From contig NC_088775.1 in assembly GCF_954871325.1 (NCBI RefSeq), positions 59,869,561 to 59,933,560 of the forward strand: 64,000 bases of DNA, given 5' to 3'. The translations under genes and the position numbers were made by a program. This document shows, in pieces, positions 35,341 through 46,760 of the stretch. The notes below the pieces were generated by a model. It ran no database searches, was not told where the DNA came from, and worked only from the letters and a program-made list of their open reading frames with translations. Source of the stretch: Gordionus sp. m RMFG-2023 (taxonomy: Eukaryota; Nematomorpha; Gordioida; Chordodea; Parachordodidae). Numbering within the stretch: position 1 is the first letter of the stretch; each line of letters begins with the position of its first letter.

Positions 35341-37535
35341 TTTACAAAATAAGTACTAAATATTAAGCATTAAATAATGGCGAAAACCGGATGTTTAGTA
35401 CTACTGTAGTTTTTGTTTTGGCACGTCGCCAATATTTGTTTATTTTTTGTTTTTTTCGCCAATAACTTTTTATTCTTAAATTCGGCTACAAATGTGATTG
35501 AAGCACTAACCTCTACTAACGAAGCACTAAAGAATGATATAAGTTTCATTGTTATTGCTTCCAAAAGTTCGGCCAACTTCACGCTTAAATCGTGACTTCT
35601 TAATTTTTATTTAGCTTACTTTTTTTCCATATGGCGGTTAACCAAATTAATAACGGAATTTAAATACATTAATTAAACACTAAATAATGGCAAAACCGGA
35701 TGTTTAGTACTACTATAGTTTTTGTTTTGGCACGTCGCCATTATTTATTTATTTTTGTTTTTTTCGCAAATAACTTTTTTTTCTTAAATTCGGCTACAAA
35801 AATGATTGAAGCACTAACCTCTAGAAGGATATAAATTTCATCGTTAGTGCTTTCATTATTTTTTGGCCAAAATTTGACCTCTAAACATTTCTTTAACTTA
35901 TTACAATTTTTTATAAAGACGGTTAACCAAATTAATTATCGAATTCAAATTTACTAATTGAACACTAAATAATGGCAAAACCGGATGTTTATTACTACTA
36001 TAGTTTTTGTTTTGGCACGTCGCCATTATTTGTTTATTATGGTTTTTTTTGCAAATAACTTTTTATTCTTAAATTCGGCTACAAAAGTGATTGAAGCACT
36101 AACCTCTACTAAGGAAGCCCTAAAAAGGAATATAAATTTCATCGTTAGTGCTTTCATATTATTCTGGCCATAATTTGACCTCAAAACATTTCTTTAGCGT
36201 AATACAATTTTTTATAAAACGGTTAACCAAATTAAATACGGAATTCAATTTTGCTAATTAAGCACTAAATAATGGTGAAAACTGGATGTTTAGTACTACT
36301 ATAGTTTTTGTTTTGGTACGTCGCCATTATTTGTTTTTTTCGTAAATAACTTTTTATTCTTAAATTCGGCTACAAATGTGATTGAAGCATTAACCTCTAC
36401 TAACGAAGCACTAAAGAATGATATAAATTTCATCGTTAGTGCTTCCAAAAGTTCGGCCAACTTCACGCTTAAATCGTGACGTCATAATTTTTATTTAGCT
36501 TATAACTTTTTTTCCATATGGAGGTTAACCAAATTAATAACGGAATTTAAATACATTAATTAAGCACTAATATAGGCGAAAACCGGATGTTTAGTACTAC
36601 TCTAGTTTTTCTTTTGGCAAGTCGCCAATATTTGTTTATTTTTGTTTTTTTTAATAACATTTTATTCTTAAATTCGGCTACAAGGGTGATTAAAGCACTA
36701 ACCTCTACTAACGAAGCACTAAAGAATGATATAAGTTTCATCGTTAGTGCTTCCAAAAGTTCAGCCAATTTCACTCTTAAATCGTGACGTCATAATTTTT
36801 ATTTAGCTTATAACTTTTTTCCATATGGCGGTTAACCAAATTAATAACGGAATTTAAATACATTAATTAAGCACTAAATAATGGCGAAAACCGGATGTTT
36901 AGTACTACTCTAGTTTTTATTTGGCACGACGCCAATATTTGTTTTTTTATGTTTTTTTCGTTCATAACTTTTTATTCTTAAATTCGGCTACAAATGTGAT
37001 TGAAGCACTAACCTCTACTAACGAAGCACTAAAGAATGATATAAGTTTCATCGTTAATGCTTCCAAAAGTTCGGTCAACTTCACGCTTACAGCGTGATGT
37101 AATAATTTTTATTTAGCTTATAACTTTTTTCCCATATGGCGGTTAACCAAATTAATAAAGGAATTTAAATACCCTAATTAAGCACTAAATAATGGCGAAA
37201 ACCGGATGTTTAGTACTACTCTAGTTTTTGTTTTGGCACATCGCCAATATTTGTTTATTTTTGTTTTTTTCGTTAATAACTTTTTATTTTTAAAAACGGC
37301 TACAAAGGTGATTGAAGCAATCTCTACTAACTAAGCACTAAAGAATTATATAAGTTTCATCGTTAGTGCTTTCACTCAACTTTTAAGCGTGAAGTTGGCA
37401 CAAATTTTTATTTTTGCTTATAACTTTTTTTCCTTAAATTCGGCTACTATACGAATTGAAGCACTAATAAGCACTAAAAAATGACATATGATTCATCGTT
37501 AGTGCTTCCAAATGTTCGGCCAACTTCACGGAGCT

Positions 37536-37710
37536 CTTTAGACTTCTAACTTGAGTCAATAAGAATTATATAATTGAGTCGACTAGAGGACGAATAGTTC
37601 TCTGAACTTAAGTCGTTAACTTGATTCAACTAGAGGATGAATATTTCAAATTAGTTATTTTCTATTTTTTACAATTTTTTACCTTAGACTTCCAACTTGA
37701 GTCGTGAATA
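37536..37710. mobile_element. Right part of the GTCGACT-repeat element
   Basis: Continues the element interrupted at 32415: CTTTAGACTTCTAACTTGAG, then GAGTCGACTAGAGGACGAAT units. It fades near 37710 with no terminus seen. Confidence 0.68.
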
Positions 37711-38300
37711 ATACTAATTATATACTTCATTATCTTATTCTTCAATCCTCATTTTATTTGATAAAATAAATTCTTATTTACATTTTTTGATTGAATACTA
37801 TATTCTCAAATAATAAAATATTTTGCAGGTATCTGAATATATTAAAATTATTTCTCAACCATTATTTGAATTTTATATAGGAAAGAGATATAATAATGAA
37901 AACTATGAGATGGCGGGCTAATTTTCTTTAGCACTCCTCTTCATCTATATATAAATTTAGTATTTTTATAGTTCTTCTTTTAAGTAATTATTTTATTTAG
38001 TCATTAATATAACTATTAAAATATTTAAAAAACATCAAATGTACTAGTCCAAGATACATTTCTAACATTAGAAAAAAAAATCAATACGTGTTTAAAAAAT
38101 AGCGATAAAATTAAACAAATTGGCCAGAAAGTTCATACCAAATTCTTATATATGATGGGGCATAGCGTACTAATTTATTAAATCTGGGCATGCTGCCACA
38201 AGAAAGTTTATAAAGTTTTTGCTATGATTGACAGAGTAATGATCATATCCATTTTCATTCAGATTGTTATAACTGGAAAAATATTTAATTTTAAGATTTA
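37711..38300. other. AT-rich region, nothing identified
   Basis: No exon, RNA gene or element end is recognised. Confidence 0.45.
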
Positions 38301-38442
38301 TTAATATTTAATTTACCCCTTCCATTAAAAAGCTTCTACCAAAATTCATACGATCTTATATTTATTATTAAAAAAAAATATTAAAAAAAAATAAATAAAA
38401 AAAAATTAATATTAAAAATTTCCCCATGATTCAGTGAGTTAC
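38300..38442. mobile_element. Fragment of the CATGGGGAAA TIR family
   Basis: It contains TTCTACCAAAATTCA, A/T runs and ends AAATTTCCCCATGATTCAG, matching in order the left half (inverted) of the element at 51944-52777. The other end is absent. Confidence 0.6.
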
Positions 38443-38445
38443 AAA

Positions 38446-39480
38446 TAGTGTTGTTAAAAGCCGAATTTTATCGGCTACAACCTCGAGGTAGGTGCCGAAA
38501 ATTTGGATTAAACCTCGAGGTCGGAGCCGAAAATTTTGGCTTAAACCTCGAGGTCGGAGCTGAAAATTTTGGTTTCAACCTCGAGGTCGGAGCTGAAAAT
38601 TTGGCTCAAGCTCAAGCCGGCTCATGAGTTGGCTCGAGTCTAGAGCCAAAATTTATTTTATTTATATATTTTAAAAGAATATAATAAAAATCTCAAATTC
38701 GTGTTATTTTAGTAAAATAACTTTTTTTTATAATATTTTATTATCAACAAAAAACATATGATTTGATTTAATATTTTTTATTTATATGAAATGAAATTTA
38801 TATTATATTATATTATGAAAATGATATGATGTTTTTTAATAAAAAAAATGATTACAATAACTTTAAGTGATTTTCAAAATATTTGTGAAAATAATTTTTG
38901 ATTGAATTTTAAATCTCTTGAATTTTATTATAAATAAACAATCTTTTAGGTGAAATCTTTAATTTATTTTTATCATTTTTATAAAATTATCTAATTTATA
39001 AGGCTGTTAAATGAGGTAGTTTTTTCTAAATAATTTAAATATTTATATTAAACTTTTTTATGTTATTTTATACGATCGTTTTAAGGTTAATATTTTAATG
39101 TGATAGATGTCATGTTCATTTTTTTAACATTTTTGAAATTTTTTGTCATAAGAGTGTAATATATTATAAAGATGATTATAATTTAAATGAAGATGTTCTT
39201 TTGGAAATATGATAATTATATCGGTATTTTTAAAAGTATTTAATTTTTTTGACACTAAGTGACAAAAATAAGTATTGCAAACATGTTTAATTAAAAATTT
39301 GTGAAGATGTACCCTAGATAAGTGACAATTATCATTATCGTTATTTTTAAAATTTTTTGAATTTTTTTGACGTAAATGGGTAAAATAAATATTTCTAACA
39401 TGTTTAATTAAAACTTTAGTGACGATGTACCTAGTTAAGTGACAATTGTCATAATAGTTATTTTTAAAGTTTTTTGAATT
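38446..39480 (+). mobile_element. Single arm related to the first foldback family
   Basis: It starts TAGTGTTGTTAAAAGCCGAA, has about four AACCTCGAGGTCGGAGCCGA subterminal repeats, then AT-rich sequence collinear with 4190-4700 of foldback copy 1 (including AATAAACAATCTTTTAGGTG), then about three diverged ~119-bp units ending with TGACAATTGTCATAATAGTT. It stops near 39480 with no centre and no right arm. It is an older or distinct subfamily, truncated. Confidence 0.75.
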
Positions 39481-39799
39481 AACACAATTAATTAAGGTAT
39501 GTATTTTTGTTTATTTTTATATTTATAATTTTTTTAAAAAAAATGTAATACAGTAATATAATTTATTGTAACACATTTCATTTCCATAATGTAAAAAAAC
39601 ATTCTTTATATAGTTAAATAACTTTCCATAATTATTGTAAAACATTTTAATAAAATTTTTAAAAAAATATTTTTATATAATTTTTTAAAAAATTTTTTAA
39701 TTATAAAAGTTTTTAAACTTTAATGAAGACTAACCTCAAAGTTATGAATGAGAACTTTAAAAAAAAATTTTCTAAGATTTTTACATAATTTTTTTTCAA

Positions 39800-41257
39800 C
39801 CCTTCAATACTCTGGTAGGGTATATGAAACCCCAGGCATGCTAATAATGATATTACATAAAAATGATTAAATATTATGATCTGGATTCTTCATTAGCTTC
39901 ATCAAATATATTTTAGAATCTATATTCCAAATTTCATATATTTCGGTTGAGTAGTTTTTATGATATAAGCATTTTGTCACTGATTGGGGTTTTTGAGACC
40001 CCACCAGAGTAAATTTGTTATTTTTTAAGAAATTTTTTTTTAAATTATAAATATATACTACTATATTATAAAATTTATTAAAACAAAATTTAAATATCTT
40101 ATATTTTGATTGAGATATATGAAAAAGAAAACTTAAACATTTTTTTTGGTGGAGTTTATTCTTATCTTCACCCTCTGGCTCATTTCTTAAATTATTTCCA
40201 TCATATACTAAGATTTTTACAGATTCTGATAGTAAATAAAAAATTATTTAAGATGTAATATCATTTTATTTGAGGTGATTATGATTATGCTATTGATAAT
40301 GAGGAAGAAGATTTTATTTATGATAGTGATTATGATACACAATCTGAATTAGATGAAGAAGAAGATATGCTAGTTGAAACAGACAATAAACTTAAATATT
40401 ATTTAGGTAAATATGGAATTATTTATATTATCTATTTCTCTGTAAAATTAGCTAAAAATAAGGTGACTCAATTAAGGAAATCTGATGGGTTTGAATTAAA
40501 GATATTTAGAGCAACAATGACACTCAAAAGATTCAGATTTCTAATTCATAGAATAAGATTTGATGACCTATTTACAAGAGAAGAGAGAAAAATGGTAGAC
40601 AAAGCAACTCACATTAGACATATTTTTCAAGAATTTGTTGATAACTGCTACAGATCTTATACAATATCAGATTATGTAACCCTAGATAAATTGCTGCTAG
40701 CATTTCATGGTAAATGCCCATTCAGGCAATACATGCCAAATAAACCATCAAAATATGGCATATAACTATACTCCTTATAAAAAACAAAATATTTTTGTCA
40801 AATATGTAAAATAAATTTATGTTTAGAACACATTAATATTTTATGTAATAAATGTTTTGCATGTCAAATTTAGCATATTTCAATGGTCTATATTTTTTAT
40901 ATATTAAAATGTATTAGTGTAATTTTTTTTTTATATTGAAGAATAAAGATCCATATTATGAATTATCATGATATATGATGGATAAGTTTTTCTTTTAATT
41001 TTATATTTGAAATTTAAAAAAAATAAGCATTTTTTAAAAACATTTGATACAAATTATAATTATCTTTATCATCTTTAATCTAGGCTTAAGAAATAAAAAT
41101 ATTTAAATATTTTATCAAGCTTAAGGTTAGATCTATCTTATATCCAAATATCAAATGAAAGTAATCAATATAACTGGAGATATATACATTTGAAATTGGG
41201 GTCTATTAAACCCCACCCGAGTACTAACGTCATTTTTTTCACCGGAGTATTGAAGGG
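39800..41257 (+). mobile_element. piggyBac-type transposon remnant
   Basis: Inverted termini CCCTTCAATACTCTGG (left) and CCGGAGTATTGAAGGG (right) are bounded by TCAA (39796-39799) and TTAA (41258-41261), i.e. a mutated TTAA duplication, the piggyBac hallmark. A second GGGGTTT...ACCCCACC-type inverted motif lies inside both ends. Only part of the transposase gene remains (40270-40765), so the 1.46-kb copy is internally deleted. Confidence 0.85.
40270..40765 (+). pseudogene. piggyBac transposase fragment
   Basis: An acidic leader (DYDYAIDNEEEDFIYDSD) precedes a 132-codon ORF with RFLIHRIRFDD, a HIRHIFQEFVDNC segment, YVTLDKLLLAFHGKCPF and RQYMPNKPSKYGI, the central landmarks of DDE_Tnp_1_7 transposases, including the first catalytic Asp region (TLDK where TIDE is usual). 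It ends at a stop right after KYGI, and the remaining catalytic domain is gone. Confidence 0.85.
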
Positions 41258-41261
41258 TTAA

Positions 41262-41518
41262 AAATATTATAAATTCTTAAAATTTAAAGTATTATTACAA
41301 TATACTGATTCTAAATTTTAGTTATCTAAAGAATGGAAATCAGGATAAGAAATTTGAATAATTTCTTAATAAATGAGTGGAAATTCGAATTTAGGGTTTT
41401 CAGATAATTCTTATTTGTTTAGATTTATTTTATGATCAATTCAAGACACCAAAATAAAAAAAAACCATTTATAATTTATTAATATATAAATATTACACAA
41501 TACCAATCAATTATAAAT
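41262..41518. other. AT-rich stretch
   Basis: No feature is recognised between the piggyBac remnant and the Tc1/mariner fragment. Confidence 0.4.
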
Positions 41519-41770
41519 TCAATCATATAAAAAAAAGCGTCGAATTCCATCTTCAATTAACTTTGTGGTGTGAGAATAAAAATTTGAAAAATTGTTTGTA
41601 AAATAACTGCTCAAAATACTCTTATTAATTGCAATAACTTCTATTCGGTTAATGAGTTTAGGAGAATTCGATCGGTATTGATTTTTAATAACTCCGAAAA
41701 AAATTTCGATCAAATTTGATTGTGGCGAATAGGGTGGTAAAAATATGATATTTGGATAATCTTCACTAAT
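41519..41770 (-). pseudogene. Tc1/mariner-type transposase C-terminal fragment
   Basis: The minus strand reads IIFLPPYSPQSNLIEIFFGV, then IKNQYRSN, the C-terminal catalytic block (PYSPxLNPIE) of IS630/Tc1/mariner transposases. It ends at a stop near 41519. The fragment is cut upstream, where GC-tipped MITE sequence begins (41776). It is related to the larger copy at 46243-49605 but clearly diverged. Confidence 0.82.
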
Positions 41771-41774
41771 TATC

Positions 41775-41815
41775 AGAGATCTGCAGGCCCGGCCCTAAGC
41801 CAATAAATACATTAT
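41775..41815. mobile_element. End fragment of a GC-tipped MITE
   Basis: CAGAGATCTGCAGGCCCGGC followed by CCTAAGCC matches the terminus of the 19898/30594 family. Only about 40 bases remain. Confidence 0.6.
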
Positions 41816-41899
41816 TATATAATATATGTTATATTTTTTATTAATTAAAATATCAGTTTTATTATAGTATATTCTCAAAATATTATTTACACAAATTTT

Positions 41900-43555
41900 T
41901 TATAGTGTCAAATACTAAATATCTGTTTTGGGCAAATTTTCAGAAAATTGTATTCGGATACAGATACTTTATAAAATTTTGTATTTAAGATACTAGATAC
42001 TTTAGAAAAATTTCAATAAGATACAAGATACTTGTATTTTTTAAAAAAAAGTATCTAAGATACAAGATACTCTTTTAAAAAACATTTAATAGTCAAAATC
42101 AAAATGTATAAAGCTTTATTTTCTTATCTATAATATAAATTTATAAAAAAATATTTAAAATAAATTGTAGAAAATAACAAATTTATTATAAAAGATAATA
42201 CGATATTCCATTTAATAATTATATAATTAGTAAATAATAATAAATCAGCACTTTTTTTTAATATTATTAATTTTTCAAATAATTTATCGTTCAATTGACG
42301 ATTTGGACTATTAACCATATTAGCAAAGCTAAATAATCTTTCAACGGGGGCTGGGGAGGGTAATATTGTGTTATATTTAATAAATATTTCTTTTATATAT
42401 TTATAACTATTTAACATATTTATACTCCGCCTGTCATCTTTCATATAATTTATGACATCTATTTCAATATCATTTATAGATTATTAGAATTGGATGTGGT
42501 ACTTTTAAAGCAAAAATAATCATCATCTTCATCAATTGAAGATTTTGTTGAAGTATTAATTTCAATATAATTTTTAAAAACAATTAAAACTTCATGTAAT
42601 AACAAATCCTGAAGGTATTTTTTTTCTTTTTCACCATCAATCCAACGATTTTTAAAATAGGGATGAGAAATAGTTGCCAAAAATGCACTTTTAAAATTGT
42701 TATCAAAATCATATATATTTTTAAATCTTTTATTTAAAGAATTTTCTATGGCAATAGCTAATGGTTTGCAAAATTGTAGATTGGTTTGAATTAAATTTGT
42801 AATTTTTTTTTAACGACATTTAAAATTGGAGCTGATTCTCCATAATAGCAGTTGATTTCACTCTGTATTTTGTCAATCGCTATAGCCAATGGGGCCATTA
42901 TATTGCAATATTCTTCTAAATATTGAATTTCAATATCTCTAATTTAGGAAATTCTAATTTTTGACATAATTTAGGAAGTTCGCCTTTAAATTTTAATAAA
43001 CTATGAAGACTATCATACAAACTATTCCATCTAGTGCAACAAGGTGTAACTAATTGTTTTCCTAAAACTGCTTTGATGAGTTCTGCAGTTTTAGGCCTAT
43101 TATTTGCATTCCATAGCTTAGTACATTTAGCTATTGCAGGATGATGAATTTTAGAAATGTTAGGAGAATTCTTAATAGCTCTCTCGACATCTGTTGTGGC
43201 AATTAGACTTATCGTATGGTACAAACAACGAATGTGTTGAGGCAATGTTATTGAGGCGTCTTTAGACCCTTAAATAAACAAATAAATTATTTTATTTGAA
43301 TAAAATTTTTTACTAAATTTACAATATCATAATAAATTTTAAAGAAGTATTAAATAATACTTTCTATGATTTTGAATTCTATACATTCATCATCATTGAT
43401 GTCAAAATCATTCTCTACAGCTTCCATAGAATATCCAAACTCCTTGAAAGCTTTCTTAAAGTTAGAGCCGTTATCTGTAACAGTTGCTATATCTTTTTCG
43501 TCAATACCAAAGTTACAATGAATTTCATCAACTAATTCTGCTATTTTCACGACTC
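41900..43555 (-). mobile_element. hAT transposon remnant
   Basis: Minus-strand transposase pieces. 43350-43550 has TDNGSNFKKAFKEF (catalytic Asp block). 42916-43245 has MPQHIRCLYHTISLIATTD and CTRWNSLYDSLHSLL. 42474-42680 has the ISHPYFKNRW segment, and 42124-42444 has the dimerisation motif LPSPAPVERLFSFAN. Downstream (41940-42080) repeated GATACAAGATACTT motifs look like the hAT subterminal region. The 5' part of the transposase, including a BED finger, is missing: at 43550 the sequence switches to the GTCGACT-repeat element. Frame breaks separate the pieces. Confidence 0.85.
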
Positions 43556-44390
43556 AACTTAGAAGTCTAAAGTAAAAAAATGTTAAAAACAGAACAAATA
43601 TCTTAATTAATAATTTTTTTTTCCTTTTTAGCTTTCACCTTTTGTGGCGATAAGCTCCTTCACTTATTATATTATTACTCATGCTATCTATTTTTATCTT
43701 TGTATTTCAGATCAATTTCATTTGTATCGATCACCGGTTATCATTTTCGAGGCCAAAGTATCTTGATCTCCCACCGGTGTATCAAATCAGTATCGACCAG
43801 ATATCCCACCTAAGTATTCCCAACACGGAGTTATCAAATCGACAGATATCCCAATTCTGATCTCCCATATATTTGTATTTCTGATCGATTTCATTTGTAT
43901 AGATCACCGGTTTATCACTATCGAGGCCAAAGTATCTTGATCTCCCCCACCGGTGTATCAAATCAATATCGACCAGATATACCACCTGAGTATTCCTCAC
44001 ACTAAATATTCGCCCTCTAGTCGACTCAAGTATATAATACTTATTCACGACTCAAGTTAAAAGTCTAAAGTAAAAACATGTAAAAAACAACAAATATTTT
44101 AACTAATAATACGAATAACTAATTTGAAATATTCGTCCTTTAGTCGACTCAATTTTATAAAACTATTCGTCCTCTAGTCGAATCAAGTTAGTAGAAATAT
44201 TTGTCCTCTAGTCGACTCAATTATATAATTCTTATTCACGACTCAAGTTAGAAGTAAAGTAAAAAAAAATGTAAAAAACAACAAATATCTTAATTAATAA
44301 TAATACATCTGAAATATTCGCCCTCTAGTCAACTCAAGTTGACGACTCAAGTTCATAAAATATTCGTCTTCTAGTTATATCGGTATTATT
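43556..44390. mobile_element. GTCGACT-repeat element, second locus, with a duplicated GC-richer insert
   Basis: GACTCAAGTTAGAAGTCTAA and AGTCGACTCAAG repeats (43552-43580 and 44010-44390), the reverse of those at 32196-32415 and 37536-37710. Between them, two copies of a roughly 125-bp sequence (about 43702 and 43872, 171 bp apart) contain GATCACCGG, TATCTTGATCTCCCACCGG and TATCGACCAGATAT. A minus-strand 88-codon ORF over them has no recognised family. Confidence 0.65.
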
Positions 44391-45036
44391 TCATACTGCA
44401 TTGCTAAATAATTAATCATAATCAATCAAAATTTTATTATATAATCTTTTTTAAAAAATAATTTTCAGAAAATTTTTTATGGAGAAAAAAAAAATTTACT
44501 CGATTTATACAACTCAATTATTTTTCATTTGTAAAATTTAACAAATATTATATCCATAAGAGGCCGTTAAATGCGTAAATATGAAAATATCATCATAAGA
44601 AGCCAGAATGATTATTGGTTAACACTTTTTTATATTTAGGTATAAATACATCAGGAAAACCTAAAAATATCTTCATTATTTATTTCGGATATCAAATTTT
44701 AAACCTTATATTATAGCGTGAAGTTAGCCCTCCCCCCAAACGGGATTGATTTGTATCCGATTTGTACCGTTTCAAACTCGATTTTTACTATTACCGTCTT
44801 CCAGCTATTGACCGTTTAAAATATGACGCCAATAATAAAAAACACTCAAAATTTTTTTTTAAAATTTTTAACGTATAACGATAGAGAGTTTTTTATAAAA
44901 ACTGAACCGGCTTAACCTTTTTTTATAATTTTACTCCTTCAAAAAATAATTATATCGGTTCGGTTACGGTTTATAATGGTTTAACATTTCGTTATGGTTT
45001 ACTCCGGGTCACTTATAATTTTATCGTATTATCCCC

Positions 45037-45154
45037 ACCACCACATCCATTATTAAGATAAATAATAATGGACTCAGCACGGATAGTCCTACCTTCACTT
45101 CAAAGCTTTCACTATCACCATAATCCGTCCTTACTGCTGTTTGTGCTCTCACAT
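45037..45154 (-). pseudogene. Short RTE LINE fragment
   Basis: 118 bases nearly identical to 12310-12436 of the RTE LINE, with a 9-base deletion after CACGGAT. It covers the VRTDYGDSESxEVKVG and LSPLLFILIMDVV coding segment. Its outer edge at CTCACAT coincides with the insertion site of foldback copy 2 in the other LINE. Confidence 0.85.
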
Positions 45155-45155
45155 A

Positions 45156-46080
45156 TACGTTAAGAAATTTTTAAAAAAAAAATTTGAGTGTTTTTTTATT
45201 TTTGGCGCCATATTTTTAACGGTCAATAGCTGGAAAACGGTAATAGTACAAATCGAGTTTGAAACGGTACAAATCAATCTCGTTTTAAAAATTTGAAAAA
45301 TCTCAAATTTTAAATATTGGGGGGGGGGCTAACTTCACGCTAAAGGTATAAAATTTGATATCCTAAATAAATAATGAAGATAAAGCTTAATTTGAGGCAT
45401 CATTAGGAAGAGAAAAAAATTTTCTATCGTTGTACGTTAAGAAATTTTTTTAAAAAAAATTTTGAGTGTTTTTTATTTTTGGCGCCATATTTTTAACGGT
45501 CAATAGCTGGAAAACGGTAATAGTACAAATCGGGTACAAATCAACCGTTTTTTAAATTTGAAAAATCTCAAATTTTGAATATCGGGGAGGCTAACTTCAT
45601 GCTATAATTTAAGGTTTAAAATTTGATATCCGAAATAAATAATGAAGATAAAGCTTAATTTGAGGCATCATTAGGAAGAGAAAAAAATTCTCTATCGTTG
45701 TACGTTAAAAAATTTTTAAAAAAAATTGTGTTTTTTATTTTTGGCGCCATATTTTTAAAGTTCAATAGCTGAAAAACGGTAATAGTACAAATCGAGTTTG
45801 AAACGGTACAAATCAATCCCGTTTTTAAATTTGAAAAATTTTGAATAAATATAAGGTTTAAAATTTGATTTCCGAAATAAATAATGAAGATAAAACATAA
45901 TTTGAGGCATTATTAGGAAGAGAAAAAAATTCTCTATCGTTGTACGTTAAAAAATTTTTAAAAAAATTAATTTTGAGTGTTTTTTATTTTTGGCGCCATA
46001 TTTTTAACGGTCAATAGCTGGAAAGTACAAATCAAACTGAAAACGGTACAAATCATTCTCTATCGACCTATGCACTTTTT
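45156..46080. repeat. Tandem array of ~240-277-bp units
   Basis: Starts at TACGTTAAG near 45156, 45433, 45701 and 45943 (spacing 277, 268, 242), the last unit partial. Each unit has TTTTTGGCGCCATATTTTTA, ACGGTCAATAGCTGGAAAAC, ACGGTACAAATC, a G run, AACTTCACGC, and GATATCCGAAATAAATAATG. An inverted unit lies at about 44680-44890 on the far side of the LINE fragment. Confidence 0.88.
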
Positions 46081-46242
46081 AAGTTCATTAATTGGGGAGC
46101 TGTCATGAAGTTGGCCCTCCATTTTGTTCTTTGAATATCTCAAAAACGGTGAGGGTACAAATCGAACTGAAAACGGTACAAATCAGTCCAAGTGATAAAC
46201 CATTGAAAATCAAAAAATGGGGCCAAATTCACGGACCTCTTA
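46081..46242. other. Foldback-like terminus next to the Tc1/mariner element
   Basis: It contains GGAGCTGTCATGAAGTTGGC near 46095 and GGCCAAATTCACGGACCTCT near 46221, inverted relative to each other and resembling the terminus GAGCTCCGTGAAGTTGGCC of the 32424-37535 family. It suggests a related foldback end. Confidence 0.5.
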
Positions 46243-46760
46243 CAGTGAAACGATACACATGTTTAAATATACTATAAAAGGGGGTAAACAAAATAAGATT
46301 TTATTTTTAATAGAATAAAGATTGAAATTAAATATTGACAAGCAATTAATTAAGAAGATTAATAGTTGATTAATCATTATAAAAAGAAATGTGTTACATA
46401 TATATAATTTGTGATGAAAAATGAATTTTTTTTTTATTTTTGTTGAGAATGCTCAAGTAAGATATTTGATTAAATTTCATTTAAAATTCTAAATCATTTT
46501 TTGTAAAAAGTCTTTTTAATATTTGAAAATATTTTAGAATTTCTTAAATGTAATCTATTTTGTATATCCATTTATTTCGATAAAAATATGATAACACTAT
46601 AAACTTTTATAATAATTTCGATAAAATAATTAATACATAAAAAATATAATTATAATTTATCAAAATATTCCATTGTTCCACGAATTTGATGTTGGTACCT
46701 TTTTAGAAATTAAAAGAGTTAATATTATAATTATTAATACAAATCGATTATAAAGATTAC

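Larger units (their letters stand above)
32424..37535. mobile_element. Second foldback family: 5.1-kb palindromic element, hAT type
   Basis: Ends TAGCTCCGTGAAGTTGG and CCAACTTCACGGAGCT, with a perfect 8-bp TSD CTTTAGAC (32416-32423 and 37536-37543). Left arm (32424 to about 33655) and right arm (about 35345-37535) are inverted arrays of roughly 200-310-bp units rich in AGCACTAACGATGAAA and CGTTAGTGCTT. About four units lie on the left and seven on the right. The centre (about 33660-35340) is mostly single copy and contains a GC-tipped MITE remnant. It encodes no recognisable transposase. The first roughly 70 bases of the two arms are nearly identical. Confidence 0.88.

Noticed and set aside
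35370-36787. Open frames containing LNSATNVIEALTSTNEALK
   Set aside because: They arise from the ~300-bp units of the second foldback family on both strands.
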